Positions 1 to 10,973 of a stretch of DNA of 64,000 bases are shown here, in pieces (position 1 is the first letter of the stretch; each line of letters starts with the position of its first letter). Position numbers and translations under genes: made by a program. Under the pieces are notes generated by a model. It ran no database searches. It had not been told where the DNA came from and saw only the letters and a list, made by a program, of their open reading frames with translations. The stretch lies in the NCBI GenBank assembly GCA_964036045.1, contig OZ038380.1, positions 169,170,535 to 169,234,534 on the forward strand, written 5' to 3'. The DNA comes from Eutreptiella sp. 'Long Island Sound 2002'. Taxonomy: Eukaryota > Euglenozoa > Euglenophyceae > Eutreptiales > Eutreptiaceae.

Positions 1-135
1 GGATGCCCGCAGTAGTGCCGGATGCCTGCTTGTCATAGCAGAAGGTTCAAAGGCGAGAGGCCAATAGGCGCCGCCACAGGCCAACAGAGCCAACCACCAA
101 GGCCTTGTGCCAACCCCCCCCCCCCCCCCCACGTG
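1..135 (+). repeat. Dispersed repeat R1, partial copy at window edge
   Basis: Contains AGCAGAAGGTTCAAAGGCGA, GAGGCCAATAGGCGCCGCCA and AAGGCCTTGTGCCAA and ends in a C tract. Other copies: 23275-23500 (+), 21014-21210 (-) and 56008-56262 (-). In each copy the unique sequence stops at a C or G tract. Confidence 0.75.
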
Positions 136-2650
136 TGCACACTTCACATTTCCAGGGCCATGCCCTGAGCGCGTCCCTTCACCCTGCGACCGGTAATGTG
201 ACCATGTCAGCACTCACATTCCACACTGAACCCTCGCCAACCCTCCACAATGCACATCCTGACCAACCCTGAGCAATCTCTCAACACGCGGCATCGCCCC
301 AAAGTCGTCCACAAGGATCGTCTCAGGTCCTCCTGTCCCCCCCCATGGAACGCCCGGTGGCGGATTCCCAGGGGGGCGGACGGGGGGGGGGGGGCGGACG
401 GATGGCTTTTTCTGACCCATTTCGGGGACCCCCTCCAGAAATTGTTTTGTTGTGGGTCGGGTGCTCTAAGGGGGGGTGGGGGGGGGGCGCCTGCCTGCCT
501 GCCTTCACATGGTGGGTGCCTCCCCCAGAACCAACCGACCCCTCCTCTGGGGTACGGGGTCGGTCAATAGTGGAAAACGGTGGCTCCCCCTCTCTTTTGT
601 GTGCACACCGCAGTGTCTCATGACACATGATTGGGGCGATCACAATCAAGTCGCTAGTAGCCAAATGCCTTGAATTTCTGTGATCGTTCCACTCGGTCGC
701 ATGCGCCGCCGCGGTGCAACTCTTGTTGTGAGGGTTTTGACACACTTTTCAAAAAGTTCGATGAAGTCCGCAGAAGCGACGCTCGATCAGTACCCAATCT
801 GTGAAGTGTCGTTATGTGTGGCCGCGAGTACGTAGGGGCGCCATAGGGGCGCCACTCCATGAAGACGCAGTCCATCGCTCTTGCTGTCATGCAAAACAAA
901 ACCCCCATTCGAAATTCTGAGCCCCACACGTTGGGTCATTTCTTAAATGAGCCGTGCATATCGTCGACCCCGCCCCACAATAGCTCAACGCACCCCGTGT
1001 CCTGTTGCCGGACCCCCTCGTTTTGGGGGGGGGGCTGAACAGGGGGTGTCAGGAGGTCGTGGCTGCGCTTCCCTCCCATACAAAATGCAGATGAAGAGAG
1101 GCTGAAGGCGGGGGAGGAGGTCGGAGAGGGCGCAGTTGCAAGCGTGAATTGGAAGAGCAGCCGAGGCTTTCGGAGTGTCCGCCCCCCTGACAAACGTTGC
1201 GCTGTACGTAGTGGCGGAGCTGCGCGTGTTTTTGTTTTTTCATTTGACCTTCGAGAAATGAGAACAGGATGAGCGTTATCTGAAGAGGCATCGGGTGCCC
1301 TCCCTAGTGCCAGCCTTGGTATCAAGTCACGGTTGTACTCAGGACACGCAGGAGGTCCCTCTGTTTTCTTGTCCGGGGCTGCTTTGGGGCTGATGGGGGC
1401 TTATGGGCCTCCGGCAATGGTGAGGGTGACCCCAGGGGGTCTGGTGGACGCGAGGGCAACGGTGTGGTCTGGCCCAACCGCGAGCTCGTTTGTGAGAGCT
1501 GGACATCCAGCGGCCTTCCTCAGCAGCCGTGCCGCACGCGCTTTGACTCCGTGTTGGGTTCCGCTTTGTTGTGTGCGTCATGAGTGGTTCGGCCACTGCT
1601 GTTTCTGTTTTGCAGTGGATCTCACGGAACCCACCCTCGTTTGTTCAAGTACTCGGCTTGTGGAGTGGCGTGATCTCTGTAGCACCGTCGATTCTGGGGG
1701 TTTGCACCTCGAATCATAAGCATTTGTGGTCCGTGCGTGCGCGCCTGTGTGTGTGTTTCAAGCTTGCGAGACGGTCACCTTGTGTTTCCCGGTGTCGAGT
1801 GGGTGGACCTGTGAGCCTGTGGAGATCCTGTCAGGGGTCCAGGGTGCATTTCAGACGTCATGCAGTTCCATGGTACGTGTTGAACCCAAGTAAGGGATGC
1901 CGCATTATCTTTGAGGCAGTTTCAGTTGGATGCAAACACTGTCAAGCAGCCTGCTTCCAATGCCCGGCCCCAACTCTACTGTAACTCTATCTCAAACTAC
2001 ACCCACCTCACCCATGACTCCGGCAGTTCATCCTTTTTCGAGGCTTGGATCACGGTGCGCAAGATGCAGCTCGTCTAAGATACAGCGGGCATACTGCATT
2101 GATTGGGGACCTCGGCGTATCTCGCACTGGGGGTGGGGGGATGGGCGGGGGGGGGGGCTTATACAAAAGCCCTGCCTGTGGCCTTCCTGTCATCTTGGTG
2201 GTTCTTGACCTTCACTGTGGACCCATAGCTCCGTATCTCGCTGTGCAACGTTTTTGCCACAACACACATTGAATAGATGAGCGTTTGGATTTTGCTCAGT
2301 TGTGCTGCTGTTGACATGTTCTCCTGGCCATCCCTAATTTTTGAGAATTGAAAGGTAAGGAGCCCCTGAAGCCATTTTAGATGAGGGACCCGCCCCCTGT
2401 CCGAGCAATGAAGCAATGTCCATTTCCAAGCAACACTGGGTGTGGAGAGCCAAGCGTTTATGTGATACCACTCGCATGCTTCTGGGCAAAGCTTTTCCAA
2501 GGTGTGCTGAACTGGAGGACGACAAAAAAAACAACAAGGATCAGTTGGGCAACTGGCCGGTGACCACTTGTTGCATGTCACACTCCCCAGTATCAAGTCC
2601 CCTGGACATCCAACATGTGGACCATGCAACATGTGGGTTGCAAGCCACAC
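136..2650. other. No gene supported
   Basis: G-rich and C-rich tracts (340-500, 1020-1035, 2130-2160) with otherwise mixed sequence. Open frames on both strands have no family resemblance, no codon bias and no consistent splice sites. Confidence 0.6.
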
Positions 2651-2717
2651 CCTTGTCCAAGCAACACTAGGTGTTGGTTCCGCCTGTTTCTGGCCATTTG
2701 CTGTTGCTTGGACAAGG
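2651..2717. repeat. Perfect 16-bp inverted repeat with a 35-base loop
   Basis: CCTTGTCCAAGCAACA (2651-2666) and TGTTGCTTGGACAAGG (2702-2717). A further CCAAGCAACACTGGGTG lies at 2428. Either a small hairpin element or a transposon end. Confidence 0.7.
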
Positions 2718-2915
2718 AGGTGAGGGGGTTGGAAAATAACCTGACGGGGAGATCGGAACAACAGTCTGCACAGGCCAGACTTTAGTTTGCTCCTTAATTG
2801 GGTGAGACAGGCTTGGGCTCATGTTTAGGTCGCCCTGAAGGAACCAGAAGGTTGCCATGGGATGTTAGATGGAACACACAGCTAGTGGGCCCCAGGTGCA
2901 TTTTGAGGATGAATG

Positions 2916-3198
2916 AGACCAATGAAATTCATAGGGGGGACTAATGAAATTCATAGGGGGGACCAATGAGTTTCACACGGGGGACCAATGAGTTTCATAG
3001 GGGGGACCAATGAAATTCATAAGGGGGACTAATGAAATTCATAGGGGGCACCAATGAGTTTCACACGGGGGACCAATGAGTTTCATAGGGGGGACCAATG
3101 AAATTCATAAGGGGGACTAATGAAATTCATAGGGGGGACCAATGAAATTCATAAGGGGGACCAATGAAATTCATAGGGGGGACCAATGAAATTCATAG
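2916..3198 (+). repeat. 22-bp minisatellite, about 13 units
   Basis: Unit core AATGAAATTCATAGGGGG, alternating with a variant AATGAGTTTCACACGGGGG, so there is a higher-order pattern of two unit types. Each main unit holds ATGAAATTCAT, a palindrome around its central base. Confidence 0.85.
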
Positions 3199-3417
3199 CC
3201 TTGCAAGCCAAGTATTCCCACAGTTCCGTGGGATGAGTATAGTGAACATTTTGGGAAGTTTTTGGTGGACCCAGCAATATGCGACCAAACACAAACAAGA
3301 AGGGCCCCAGACCCCAGTTGTGTTCAATGAACACGCTATAGGCCACTCCATTACAGTGACGGTGGTTGTGGTCAGAAGGTCAATTGCACATTTGCCAGCA
3401 ATTCCCATGACACTAAC

Positions 3418-3587
3418 ATTGACTGTGCCAATCCCTGGCACTTTAGGTTGTATCGGAGGTGTATGTGGATAGGGTGAGGGACAAGTTTTTGACCGAGGGG
3501 TGCATTGATTGTGCCAATCCGTGGCACTGTAGGTTGTATCGGAGGTGTGTGTGGATAGGGTGAGGGACAAGTTTTTGACTGAGGGGT
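3418..3587 (+). repeat. 85-bp tandem duplication
   Basis: Two adjacent copies starting CATTGA(C/T)TGTGCCAATCC and ending GAGGGGTG, with about six differences. Confidence 0.75.
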
Positions 3588-4953
3588 GTTATTATTATGT
3601 GTGGCTGGAGAAGTCCCAAAATGGAAAAGGGGGGGAAGAGGGTGAAGGAGTGGTATTAGGTGGAGGGAATATTGCTCTATGGGAGCGTATTGCGCGCTGT
3701 GCGCACTCTGCACAAAGTATGTACAGGACCATACCCAAACCGCATAGTAGTGCCTAGTATCAATAACAATGAGCCTTGTTATTCATATGACTTGCTTGCA
3801 TGCCTAGCCCTCATTTCTAGTGCATTTGTGTGTGCTGTCGTGCACGTCACTCAAAAAGGGTACCCGATTTAGTGCTATGGTGATACATTCGGGTACCCCA
3901 ATCGGGAGCCTCCACTAATCCACCCTCTCTCAGACCTTCATGTCCACATCAATGGAGAGGGAGTCCCGGGTGCGGTCACCTTCACTACCAGCCTCTTCCA
4001 GTCGGCTGTAGTCTCCTCGCATCGCTAAGCGGCACGATCCCCCGCCATCGCGGTTGTTGAATACACCGTCTACGTCGGTGTCATGACCACGCGAGGCCTC
4101 ATCAACGGGAGGTTTACCAACATGAATTCCGAACGGCGCATCTGAATTTTTGGAAGGATGAGAAGCCGGATTGCCCCTCACTCCCGGCTAAAGTGCCCTC
4201 GGTTGTTGTGGGGGTGTGGTATGGTCCACAGAGGCTAGGTGCCACATCGCATAAAGATGGCACTACATTACAAAATGGGGATAACAGGAGGTGGGTAGGT
4301 AGGTAGGTAGGTAGCGCCCGGGCCTGTACGGGCTAGGCTGTGGAGTGGATTTTGGGGTTACTTGGGCTCCAAAGGGAGTGGGCCCATTGAGCTGCCCGGC
4401 CCCAGTATGGTTGTAAGGCATGCCGCAACTAGCCCTGCTGAAGGATGAAGATGGGGAGTCACGCCATCGTGCCCAACTTTGAGTGAACAGTGTAGGGCAG
4501 GGTGGGACACTTTGCTGATTTGTTGGCATATAGCTTTGTAAGAGACGGGTTGTGGCAAACCCAAATGTCATGCACAACACGCAGCACAATACCCTATGTT
4601 GTAATTGACAGGTTCCATGTTTTTGAGCCATTGAGCCTGCTCGCTCGCTTTGCGTTGTGTTGCACCACAAGTCGAGCCACTCCCCCCAATCCATGTTGGT
4701 GTGTGGGATTTACAGTGGCAATTAGCCCAAATTGCAGTGATATGCTTGCTATGGCACAATAGTCGTTGCCAGTCGTGATCACGCCACCTCACACAACACA
4801 ACATAACCCCCCACCAAAATAATATCACGCATGCATGATAATATTTTGGGCTGCCGAAATAATATCACACATGCATCTTGCCCGCCTAAGCCCCTAAGTG
4901 TACCACAAATAACAAGGCAAAACACCGTGGGAAATGGTGTGTGATGTCATTTC

Positions 4954-5175
4954 GTGCGTGGTAATATTTTGACCACCTTGTGTTTCAGCTCTTTTTTTGC
5001 TGTAACCGATACCCTTGACATTCCCTTTCTTGCTAATGGGATTGAGGCATGGGATCATGATGAACTTGTTGTTGAACATGTCTTTGAGGCTGTGATAGAT
5101 GAAGAGGCCATTGTACAAATTGCTGATTGTGAAGTTAGTGGTCCTACCAAGGTTGGGTTTTCTCTTAGCTTTTGA
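4954..5175 (+). pseudogene. Coding-like fragment, unknown
   Basis: Reads DTLDIPFLANGIEAWDHDEL and then a Glu/Val/Ile-rich stretch (VVEHVFEAVIDEEAIVQIAD) up to a stop at 5173. The balanced amino acid composition differs from the low-complexity frames around it, so it is probably decayed protein-coding DNA inside the possible element E. No family is recognised. Confidence 0.3.
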
Positions 5176-5592
5176 TGCAGGATGAGCCCTCTTTCGCAAC
5201 TGGCCACAATGGAAACGGTGCAACCGGTGAAAGTTGCGACTCAGGCCATTGTTGGGCCATTTCTAGACATCTCCCGGCCCTCTCTTCTCTCTCCTTCTCG
5301 CTTCCGTGCTCCCCTGACACCCCATTCACAACCCCCCACCCCGGCTCTCCCCGGTTTGATCTCACCACACCCACATGCCTTCACCACCATAACAAAGTGG
5401 CCGCCCCTCTATCTCACACATTTGCATGCCTTCACAATTGTATTGAGGTGGCAGTCCCTCCATAGGACAAACACTAGTTGAACCTCGTTTCAACTTTTGT
5501 TTGCACCTCCTTTCTTAGGCAGTTTTTCTGTCTTTTTAGGGGGACACATGACTCCCCACCCTCCATAGGACAAACTTTCAGAAGCCCCGAAA

Positions 5593-5800
5593 TTGTTGTT
5601 TTTTACGGCACTGCCCCAGCTCGGCCCGCCCGAGCACTGGCTAGCGTGTCTCCGGAGTGTGGGGCTTGTGCCGTCCCGCCTCTCAGAAGGGCTGGATAAG
5701 GCCCCGGTGGATACTTTCTTCTACCGCTTCTACGGCATGTACCCTGCGGTGTTGGCGGCACGCATGGCTGCCTGCGGGGAGGGGGAGCGCGGCCGCTACT
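5593..5800 (+). pseudogene. Coding-like fragment, unknown
   Basis: Contains PEHWLACLRSVGLVPSRL followed by TFFYRFYGMYPAVLAARMAA, with GC-rich third positions and normal composition. It lies in DNA otherwise made of repeats. No family recognised; probably a transposon gene remnant. Confidence 0.28.
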
Positions 5801-6009
5801 CTGGGCGGACTTGTGTGGCCCCTTGCCGCGCCCACAACGGGCGCCCGCGCTCCGCATGCGGCTGGGCATTACGCCCGGGTGGCAGGGATGGGAAGCCTCG
5901 GGCCACACCGCCATGTTGGTACATCACCCCTCCCCGCTCACACCACACTTGCACCAGCCTTCTCCCCAAACATTTTGAGGAATGAAAAAGAATAGTTGCA
6001 GTGCGCCAA

Positions 6010-6102
6010 GTGCGCCCCCTTAGTGCACATCCTAAAAGGTCACCTGTGGGGCACGGGTCAAAAAAGTTGCCCTGCGCGCGCCCTTCGCGCTAACACTCCC
6101 CG
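6010..6102 (-). mobile_element. Left end of a fifth relative of element B, minus strand
   Basis: On the minus strand from 6102 it reads GGGGAGTGTTAGCGCG, a GGGCGCGCGCAGGGC box, CAACTTTTTTGAC and CGTGCCCCACAGGTG. This parallels element B (GGGGGAACGTTAGTGCG, box, CATCTTTTGTGAC, GTGTGCCCCACCGGTG). It stops near 6030, where a second left end (TAAGGGGGCGCAC on the minus strand) begins, so this is a truncated, stacked pair. Confidence 0.5.
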
Positions 6103-6568
6103 TGTACAATCGGGTCCTTGGGCTGGTACCTTTGACAACTAACTGATGGCCGGAGGCCCCTTGGAGGGGGGGTGGTAGTTGGCGTCCTAGGACCCGCGGG
6201 GTCGCCCCCCCCCCCCCGTGGGGCGCCCCCCTCAGCAACTGACCCGCCGCCATGTGGCGCTGTACCGGCCGTGCCGCCTGGCGCAGCACGGGGGCGCGCT
6301 CCCCCAGCAGGAGGACCGTCCCCCATAGCTTGTGGTTCGGGACGTGGGGAGCGTGTGGCCTACAAAGGCCTCATAATCCAGAGCCAGCTCGGCCCAAGAC
6401 ACGTCTCCGGGGCCTTGTTGCCTTACCAAGGCCCCTACCCACCTGACCAGGTTGAAGGCCGGTCCACCGCCCCGAGTTGCTATGACCACACTTTTGCAGT
6501 TGCATTCCAACCCCTATATATATTTATGTATATATCTGTATGTATGTATGTCTTGTGGCATGGTGTAA

Positions 6569-7292
6569 GGGGGCGTACCGTGCGCTGTGCGCGCGCTGTG
6601 CGAAAAGTAGGCCATTCTCCACCACAACATACAAGGGGCGATTGCATTCACATGTCCCTTTCATTGGTCGAAAGACTTTGACCATGCGGCAGAAAACATA
6701 TAATGATGTGCATGGGTATTATAGGGCACGGGTGGAGCACTTGTTTGCCCACCTTTGGTCTTGGAGAGTAGTGCGTGACATTTGGCTGGGGTCCCATCAA
6801 GACTTGCATGCCAACACACGCATACTTTTGCACTTTTCACAGTTCATGTTGCGAAGGCAGAAAAGGTATCAACCTTATGGCCCATGGGAGCACATTCCTT
6901 CTTCCATTTGGACAGAGGAAGAGGCCCCTGAGGTTGATGAGGAAGAGGAGGATACTTTCCTTTGCCAAGTTTGTGGCAAAAGGGACACATCGGAATGCTC
7001 CACGTGTGACCTTTACTTGTGTAGAGGTTGCATGGATGAGCATACTTGCGATATTGATGTTCCCGAGTAGCCCCTAATATATTTTCAGGTGTTCTTGAAC
7101 ACCCGCAAGACAATTTTATTGTCTACATTGCATTGTTTTGGACATTGGATAATTCTGAGAACACGACACGTTTGAATTTCGGACTTTTGAATTGCTCATG
7201 CATGCTTCTAGAGGTGGCAGGTTTTCAGGGCTGTTACCGGGGTAAACACCGTAATAACTGGCGCTGTGCGCGCGCTGTGCGAAAACGCCCCC
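6569..7292 (+). mobile_element. Element A: Harbinger-like transposon remnant, 724 bp, TAA target duplication
   Basis: It begins GGGGGCGTAC and ends AAAACGCCCCC, so the outer tips are inverted. It is flanked on both sides by TAA (6566-6568 and 7293-7295), the 3-bp TWA duplication typical of PIF/Harbinger elements. Just inside each tip is a GC-rich box made of two GCGCTGTGCG units followed by AAAA. The box is identical at both ends but in the same orientation, not inverted. The body carries the C-terminal part of a transposase (6630-7070). The transposase N-terminus has been lost, so it is not autonomous. Confidence 0.75.
6630..7070 (+). pseudogene. DDE transposase C-terminal fragment with cysteine-rich end (in element A)
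   Basis: Reads YKGRLHSHVPFIGRK, then YNDVHGYYRARVEHLFAHLW, the pattern R..(V/I)E..F..L(K/W) that carries the catalytic Glu in Harbinger/IS5-type transposases. Next comes a helix ending in PYGPWEHIP, an acidic linker, and a terminal cluster CQVC...CSTC...CRGC..HTC (spacing C2C-7-C2C-4-C2C-3-H-1-C), which should bind two zinc ions. The stop is at 7068. The region holding both catalytic Asp residues is missing; the left-end box lies directly before the fragment. Confidence 0.75.
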
Positions 7293-7689
7293 TAACTCTA
7301 ATCCCATGACCGCCTAAGGACCCACCCCCCTGAGGTCCCCCGTGTGGCCGCGAATACCCAAGCCGATGATACCCTAACCTCTTTTGTGGGAAGGGGCGGT
7401 GCGAACTGTGGGATCACACTTGGGCCGCATACCCAACTGTTCGGAGGTGCCCGACAGCCCCCCCAGCCCCCCAGAGAACCGCCCTCCCCGGCGCCCCCCC
7501 CCCCCCCCAGAGAACCGCCCTCCCCGCCTCCCCCCCCCCCCAAGTGGCTTCCAGCCAAGAGTTAGTTGGGGGGGTAGTTGGCATCTAGAACCGAGGGGTC
7601 GCCCCTCCCCCCGTGGGGCGCCCATGGACCGGTGCCGCACCCTCCTCCCGCTTGGCGGGTGCCTCTGCCATGGGCTGTGGGCGCGCCCG

Positions 7690-7960
7690 TACTTCCCGGC
7701 CCCGGAGGAGATGGCCCTCCAGCTGCTGCACCTGGCATCCCACTGCCAGGAGGTATGGCTGCAGCGAGCACCGGCCCGCCTCCGCCTGGCCGTGGGGGAG
7801 AGGTCAGGGCATGAGCGCCATGGAGCGGCGGCCTAGCGTGCCCTCCGGTGCAGCCAAGGCGGGGCCTGGGGTTGTGGGTCTTGACGCTGAGGCACGAGGG
7901 GGTGCAGGCCCTGTTGGAGTGGCTGGGCCGAGCGGGCAAGAATATTGCCAATGGTAGCAA
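7690..7960 (+). pseudogene. Coding-like fragments in two frames, unknown
   Basis: One frame reads YFPAPEEMALQLLHLASHCQ and EVWLQRAPARLRLAVGE. About 60 bases on, another frame reads LRHEGVQALLEWLGRAGKNI. Both look like helical protein and may be one gene split by a frameshift. They end close to the right tip of the possible element E (8020). Confidence 0.28.
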
Positions 7961-8020
7961 AAATCCCCTAATTCCCCCTGTAATGTGCACGCCATGCGCA
8001 CGCTGTGCACAAACCCCCCC

Positions 8021-9960
8021 TATAGGAGCATGGAGGAGGCAGAGCGGAAGCTGGCGAAGGAGAAGGCAACTTCTACTACCGTTTGACAACTCTCTTAATG
8101 ATTGCAACGACCATTTGACAACCATTACAACACCGTCACGCCCCAAAGGATATACGGTAGTGCCATTGGCTTTGTTGCCCTGTTTGCCAGCTGCTCCACA
8201 ACGTGTTTGAGCCGCTCCTGCCCTGCACCTGCCCTGACGAGATTGTGCTCGACCATCATGGGATGGTCATCTGTCCACATCACTGTCAAGCTAACAATGA
8301 ACTTTAGGATTTAGAATCCCAAAACACCACAACAAAGTACAATGGATGCCACACACACATTGCAAGTGCGGTTTTTGGCATTTCTTGGGCCTAGTACAAG
8401 AAGGGAATAAGCCATACTGGCAAGTGTGTTTGAGGTGTTGTTCCCCACTGTTGCAATGGGCTACAATTGAATCATGTCCAAACCTGCAGAATGGTGGATT
8501 CTGCAATTTTAGAAGAAATAAAACCTGCGAGTAGTGTCCATTGGGCTCGTTAGGTCCCCGTGAGACACACTGGGCACACAATATGGGTACTGTGCTGTGG
8601 AGCCAAGCAGGAGAAACATGGCACAATGGGGACAATTTTTGGTGTGTTGTGGCCGAGGGGGGGGGGATTACGAAACACGACAAGACCACTGCTGTGTTCC
8701 TGGCGCTCTGAGGTATTTTGTGCATTTGGCCCAAGTGTGGTTGCCCACCCTGAGATTCTTCACTGCCAATTGCATGTGCCGTACCTACCTAAGTGTGCAA
8801 CCTGTGACCCAGTTCCAAGGGGCGAGGGGGGACCTTGGGGTGGGTGGGTCCTGGGATTGGCCATTTCACCCCCCCCCCCCTCTCTCTCTCTCTCTCTCGC
8901 ACGCCAAGCCACTAGCAGCGATTTCTTGGCCGCCTGCGGGGATCAAAGAACTGAAGGTCTCAGCAAGATATCTGGACCGCTATGGCGGAGGTGTATGCGA
9001 ACCCAATGAGTGATGCTTGCTTGCTTATTTCTTGAGTGGCCCAAGTTTATGAGAGATCCTGTTCATGGCCACCACAGCAAATGGACTTGGCCTGCAAGAG
9101 GTTGTCTCTGCAGTATCAAGTATTGTGTGGCCTGAAAGCGCAGGCCCCAGTGATAAATGCTTCAGCATGGATCGAGATAATACTCTGGGCACAGAATGGT
9201 TGCAAGCACAAACAGAGCTGCACATACGCCTATCAGAGTAGCCGAGACTCCAGAGTAGGTGTCAGATCCGCTACCACATCCCTTTGTGAGGTCGTAGAAC
9301 TGGACAGCTCTGAACCTTGATCCCAAGAAGCTATCTTGAGCACTGTGCAGTGAGCAGCCTACATCTGGTCTGCACAAAACAAAAAACAGAGTACCCGAGA
9401 CTCCAGAGTGAAACACTTACCAGACGGACAGTTGACAACAGGCATTCCTCTCCCATTTGGTGCACCGCCGAGTGCTGCCGGCCGCTGTTTATTTGATGTT
9501 TGCATGTGTTCGCATGTTTGCTGAATGGCCCTCCTGAGCATTCATATTAAGTTGATGATTTGTGGTGCGTAGATCTTAGATTGTGAAATACTTCGTGTGC
9601 AATTTCTGCCAACTCTTGGATACCAAGGATAGATGTCCTGGGTTGGAGTGGAGGTCGTGTGTGGAATCTTGTTTTTTCTTTCTTTCTTTCTTTCTTTTTT
9701 TTTTTAATTTTCACCTTCGACAATTCCTGGTCTCACTGAATCCAGACAGCAGACAAGATTTCAGGGACTGACCATTCAGGAACGTGAGGAATGAGGTGCA
9801 TGAATGGCCATGTTCTCAACCCTGGAGTTGTACATTGCTGCACAATTTCCCGAAGCCATTCCACGGTCTCCACGGAGAGCGGTGTACCAAGGGGCGCAGA
9901 ATGGGATCTGGTTGGGAAGTTTGGCTTCTCTGCCACGTGTGTTGCGCTGCATTGTTGCGT
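8021..9960. other. No gene supported
   Basis: Mixed sequence with a CT microsatellite (8881-8898) after a C tract and a CTTT-type tract at 9676-9707. The longest frame (about 147 codons, minus strand from 8734) looks non-coding in composition. Confidence 0.55.
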
Positions 9961-10338
9961 ACCCCCCCTCCCCCTTGCGCAAGCACGGCCTTGTCTAAGC
10001 ACGGGGTGGGCGTTGAACCGCTGTTTTCAGAACGGTTTGGGACCACTGTTTTTGTGGTACCAGATGTAACATGGGGTTTAAAACAACATTTCACCGCAAA
10101 TTGCCACCCGACGATGTTTGTTTTGATGTGATTCTTAGCCATTCCTGATATTTCCCTTCCACAGCCTATCACCATCTGCATCTGAGGGCTCTCCTGGATG
10201 TGGGCAGTCATGTGTGTTTGCCGTCATGTGTGCCACACGCAAGCACAGTCTTGTCTAAGCACCGGGTGGGCGTTGAACCGCTGTTTTGCTTGGGTTTCTG
10301 GGACCGCGGCCGTGCTTGCGCAAGGGGGGGGGGGGGGG
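9961..10338. mobile_element. Inverted-repeat element, about 370 bp
   Basis: TTGCGCAAGCACGGCC at 9975-9990 and its exact complement GGCCGTGCTTGCGCAA at 10308-10323 form a perfect 16-bp terminal inverted repeat, continued outward by a C tract on the left and a G tract on the right. Inside, a segment of about 48 bp (TTGTCTAAGCAC, GGGTGGGCGTTGAACCGCTG) occurs twice in direct orientation, near 9990 and 10252. No coding capacity. A diverged relative lies near 25555-25660. Confidence 0.6.
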
Positions 10339-10357
10339 GCGGGGTAAGAGGCGGCCC

Positions 10358-10739
10358 GAAAATTGCTTTGCGGGGGGGGGATGGCATGGGCGCCCGGCAA
10401 AGGAGGGGGGGGGGGTTCCAGAAATGGGCTTCCGTGCCGGGCCCTTTGTTTTGTGTAAGGACGGTTGTTGCCACCAAAGGCGCCGGAACACAAATTTTGA
10501 CCCGTAAAATTTTTTTTCACTCAAAAAATTTTCCCCACTTCTGTGTAGTCAAAATGATCAGCGCGACGTGGGGATCATTTTGAGCCATGTATGTTGGGGT
10601 TGGACCCCCCCCCCCCCCCGGCACGGCAGGTAGGGCAGCCCCAGCCCAAACTCCCCTCCCGGCACGGCGACCAAGGAGGGGGAAGGGGGGGGTTGGGCAA
10701 ATGGGCTTCCGTGCCATCCCCCCCCGCAAAGCAATTTTC
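10358..10739. mobile_element. Inverted-repeat element (MITE-like) copy 1, 382 bp
   Basis: It starts GAAAATTGCTTTGC plus a G tract and ends with a C tract plus GCAAAGCAATTTTC, a perfect inverted terminus continued by GGATGGCA on the left and TGCCATCC on the right. Near its middle, 10549-10559 (TCAAAATGATC) and 10573-10583 (GATCATTTTGA) form a second, internal hairpin. It directly follows the 9961-10338 element and has no coding capacity. Confidence 0.65.
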
Positions 10740-10860
10740 TTCCCGCCAGATCCCTCCCTGGCATTTATCAACGTTTGGCGCTGTGCCCAACCCATATTCA
10801 AAACGTTGCGGTCATCAATCAGCGCAGGTGAGGATGCAGCCATGAGCAATGTGTGCTGAG

Positions 10861-10938
10861 TGTGTGCGGAGCATGTCACCCCTCATTGCGCTCACTTCAT
10901 GTGTGCGGAGCATGTCACCCCTCATTGCGTTCACTTCA
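10861..10938 (+). promoter_or_regulatory. 39-bp tandem duplication just upstream of the LTV1 start codon
   Basis: Two adjacent copies (10861-10899 and 10900-10938) differ at one base (GCGCTC / GCGTTC). The duplication ends 35 bases before the ATG and would lie in the core promoter or 5' leader. Each copy contains one ATG, in the same frame but out of frame with LTV1. Regulatory function is inference. Confidence 0.5.
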
Positions 10939-10973
10939 GGGCAGTTTGTGCTGTTTTGTAGTGGACAAGTGCA

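Larger units (their letters stand above)
3681..8020 (+). mobile_element. Element E: possible larger relative (4.3 kb) containing element A
   Basis: The left end at 3681 (GGGAGCGTATT, box with GCGCTGTGCGCACTCTGC, then ACAAAGTA) and the right end (GCGCACGCTGTGCAC, AAACCCCCCC ending 8020) have the same layout as elements A to C. TAT precedes the left tip (3678-3680) and follows the right tip (8021-8023). The interior has coding-like but unassigned stretches near 4954-5175, 5593-5790 and 7690-7960, and would hold element A as a nested insertion. The two ends could instead be unrelated solo ends. Confidence 0.35.

Noticed and set aside
6579-7285. The GC-rich boxes of element A as a long target-site duplication
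   Set aside because: The outer inverted GGGGGCGT/ACGCCCCC and a TAA duplication lie outside the boxes, so the boxes are internal to the element.
6569-7295. Element A as a piggyBac transposon because of its cysteine-rich end
   Set aside because: piggyBac duplicates TTAA; here the flanks are TAA after TG on the left and before CTC on the right, and the catalytic Glu context is Harbinger-like.
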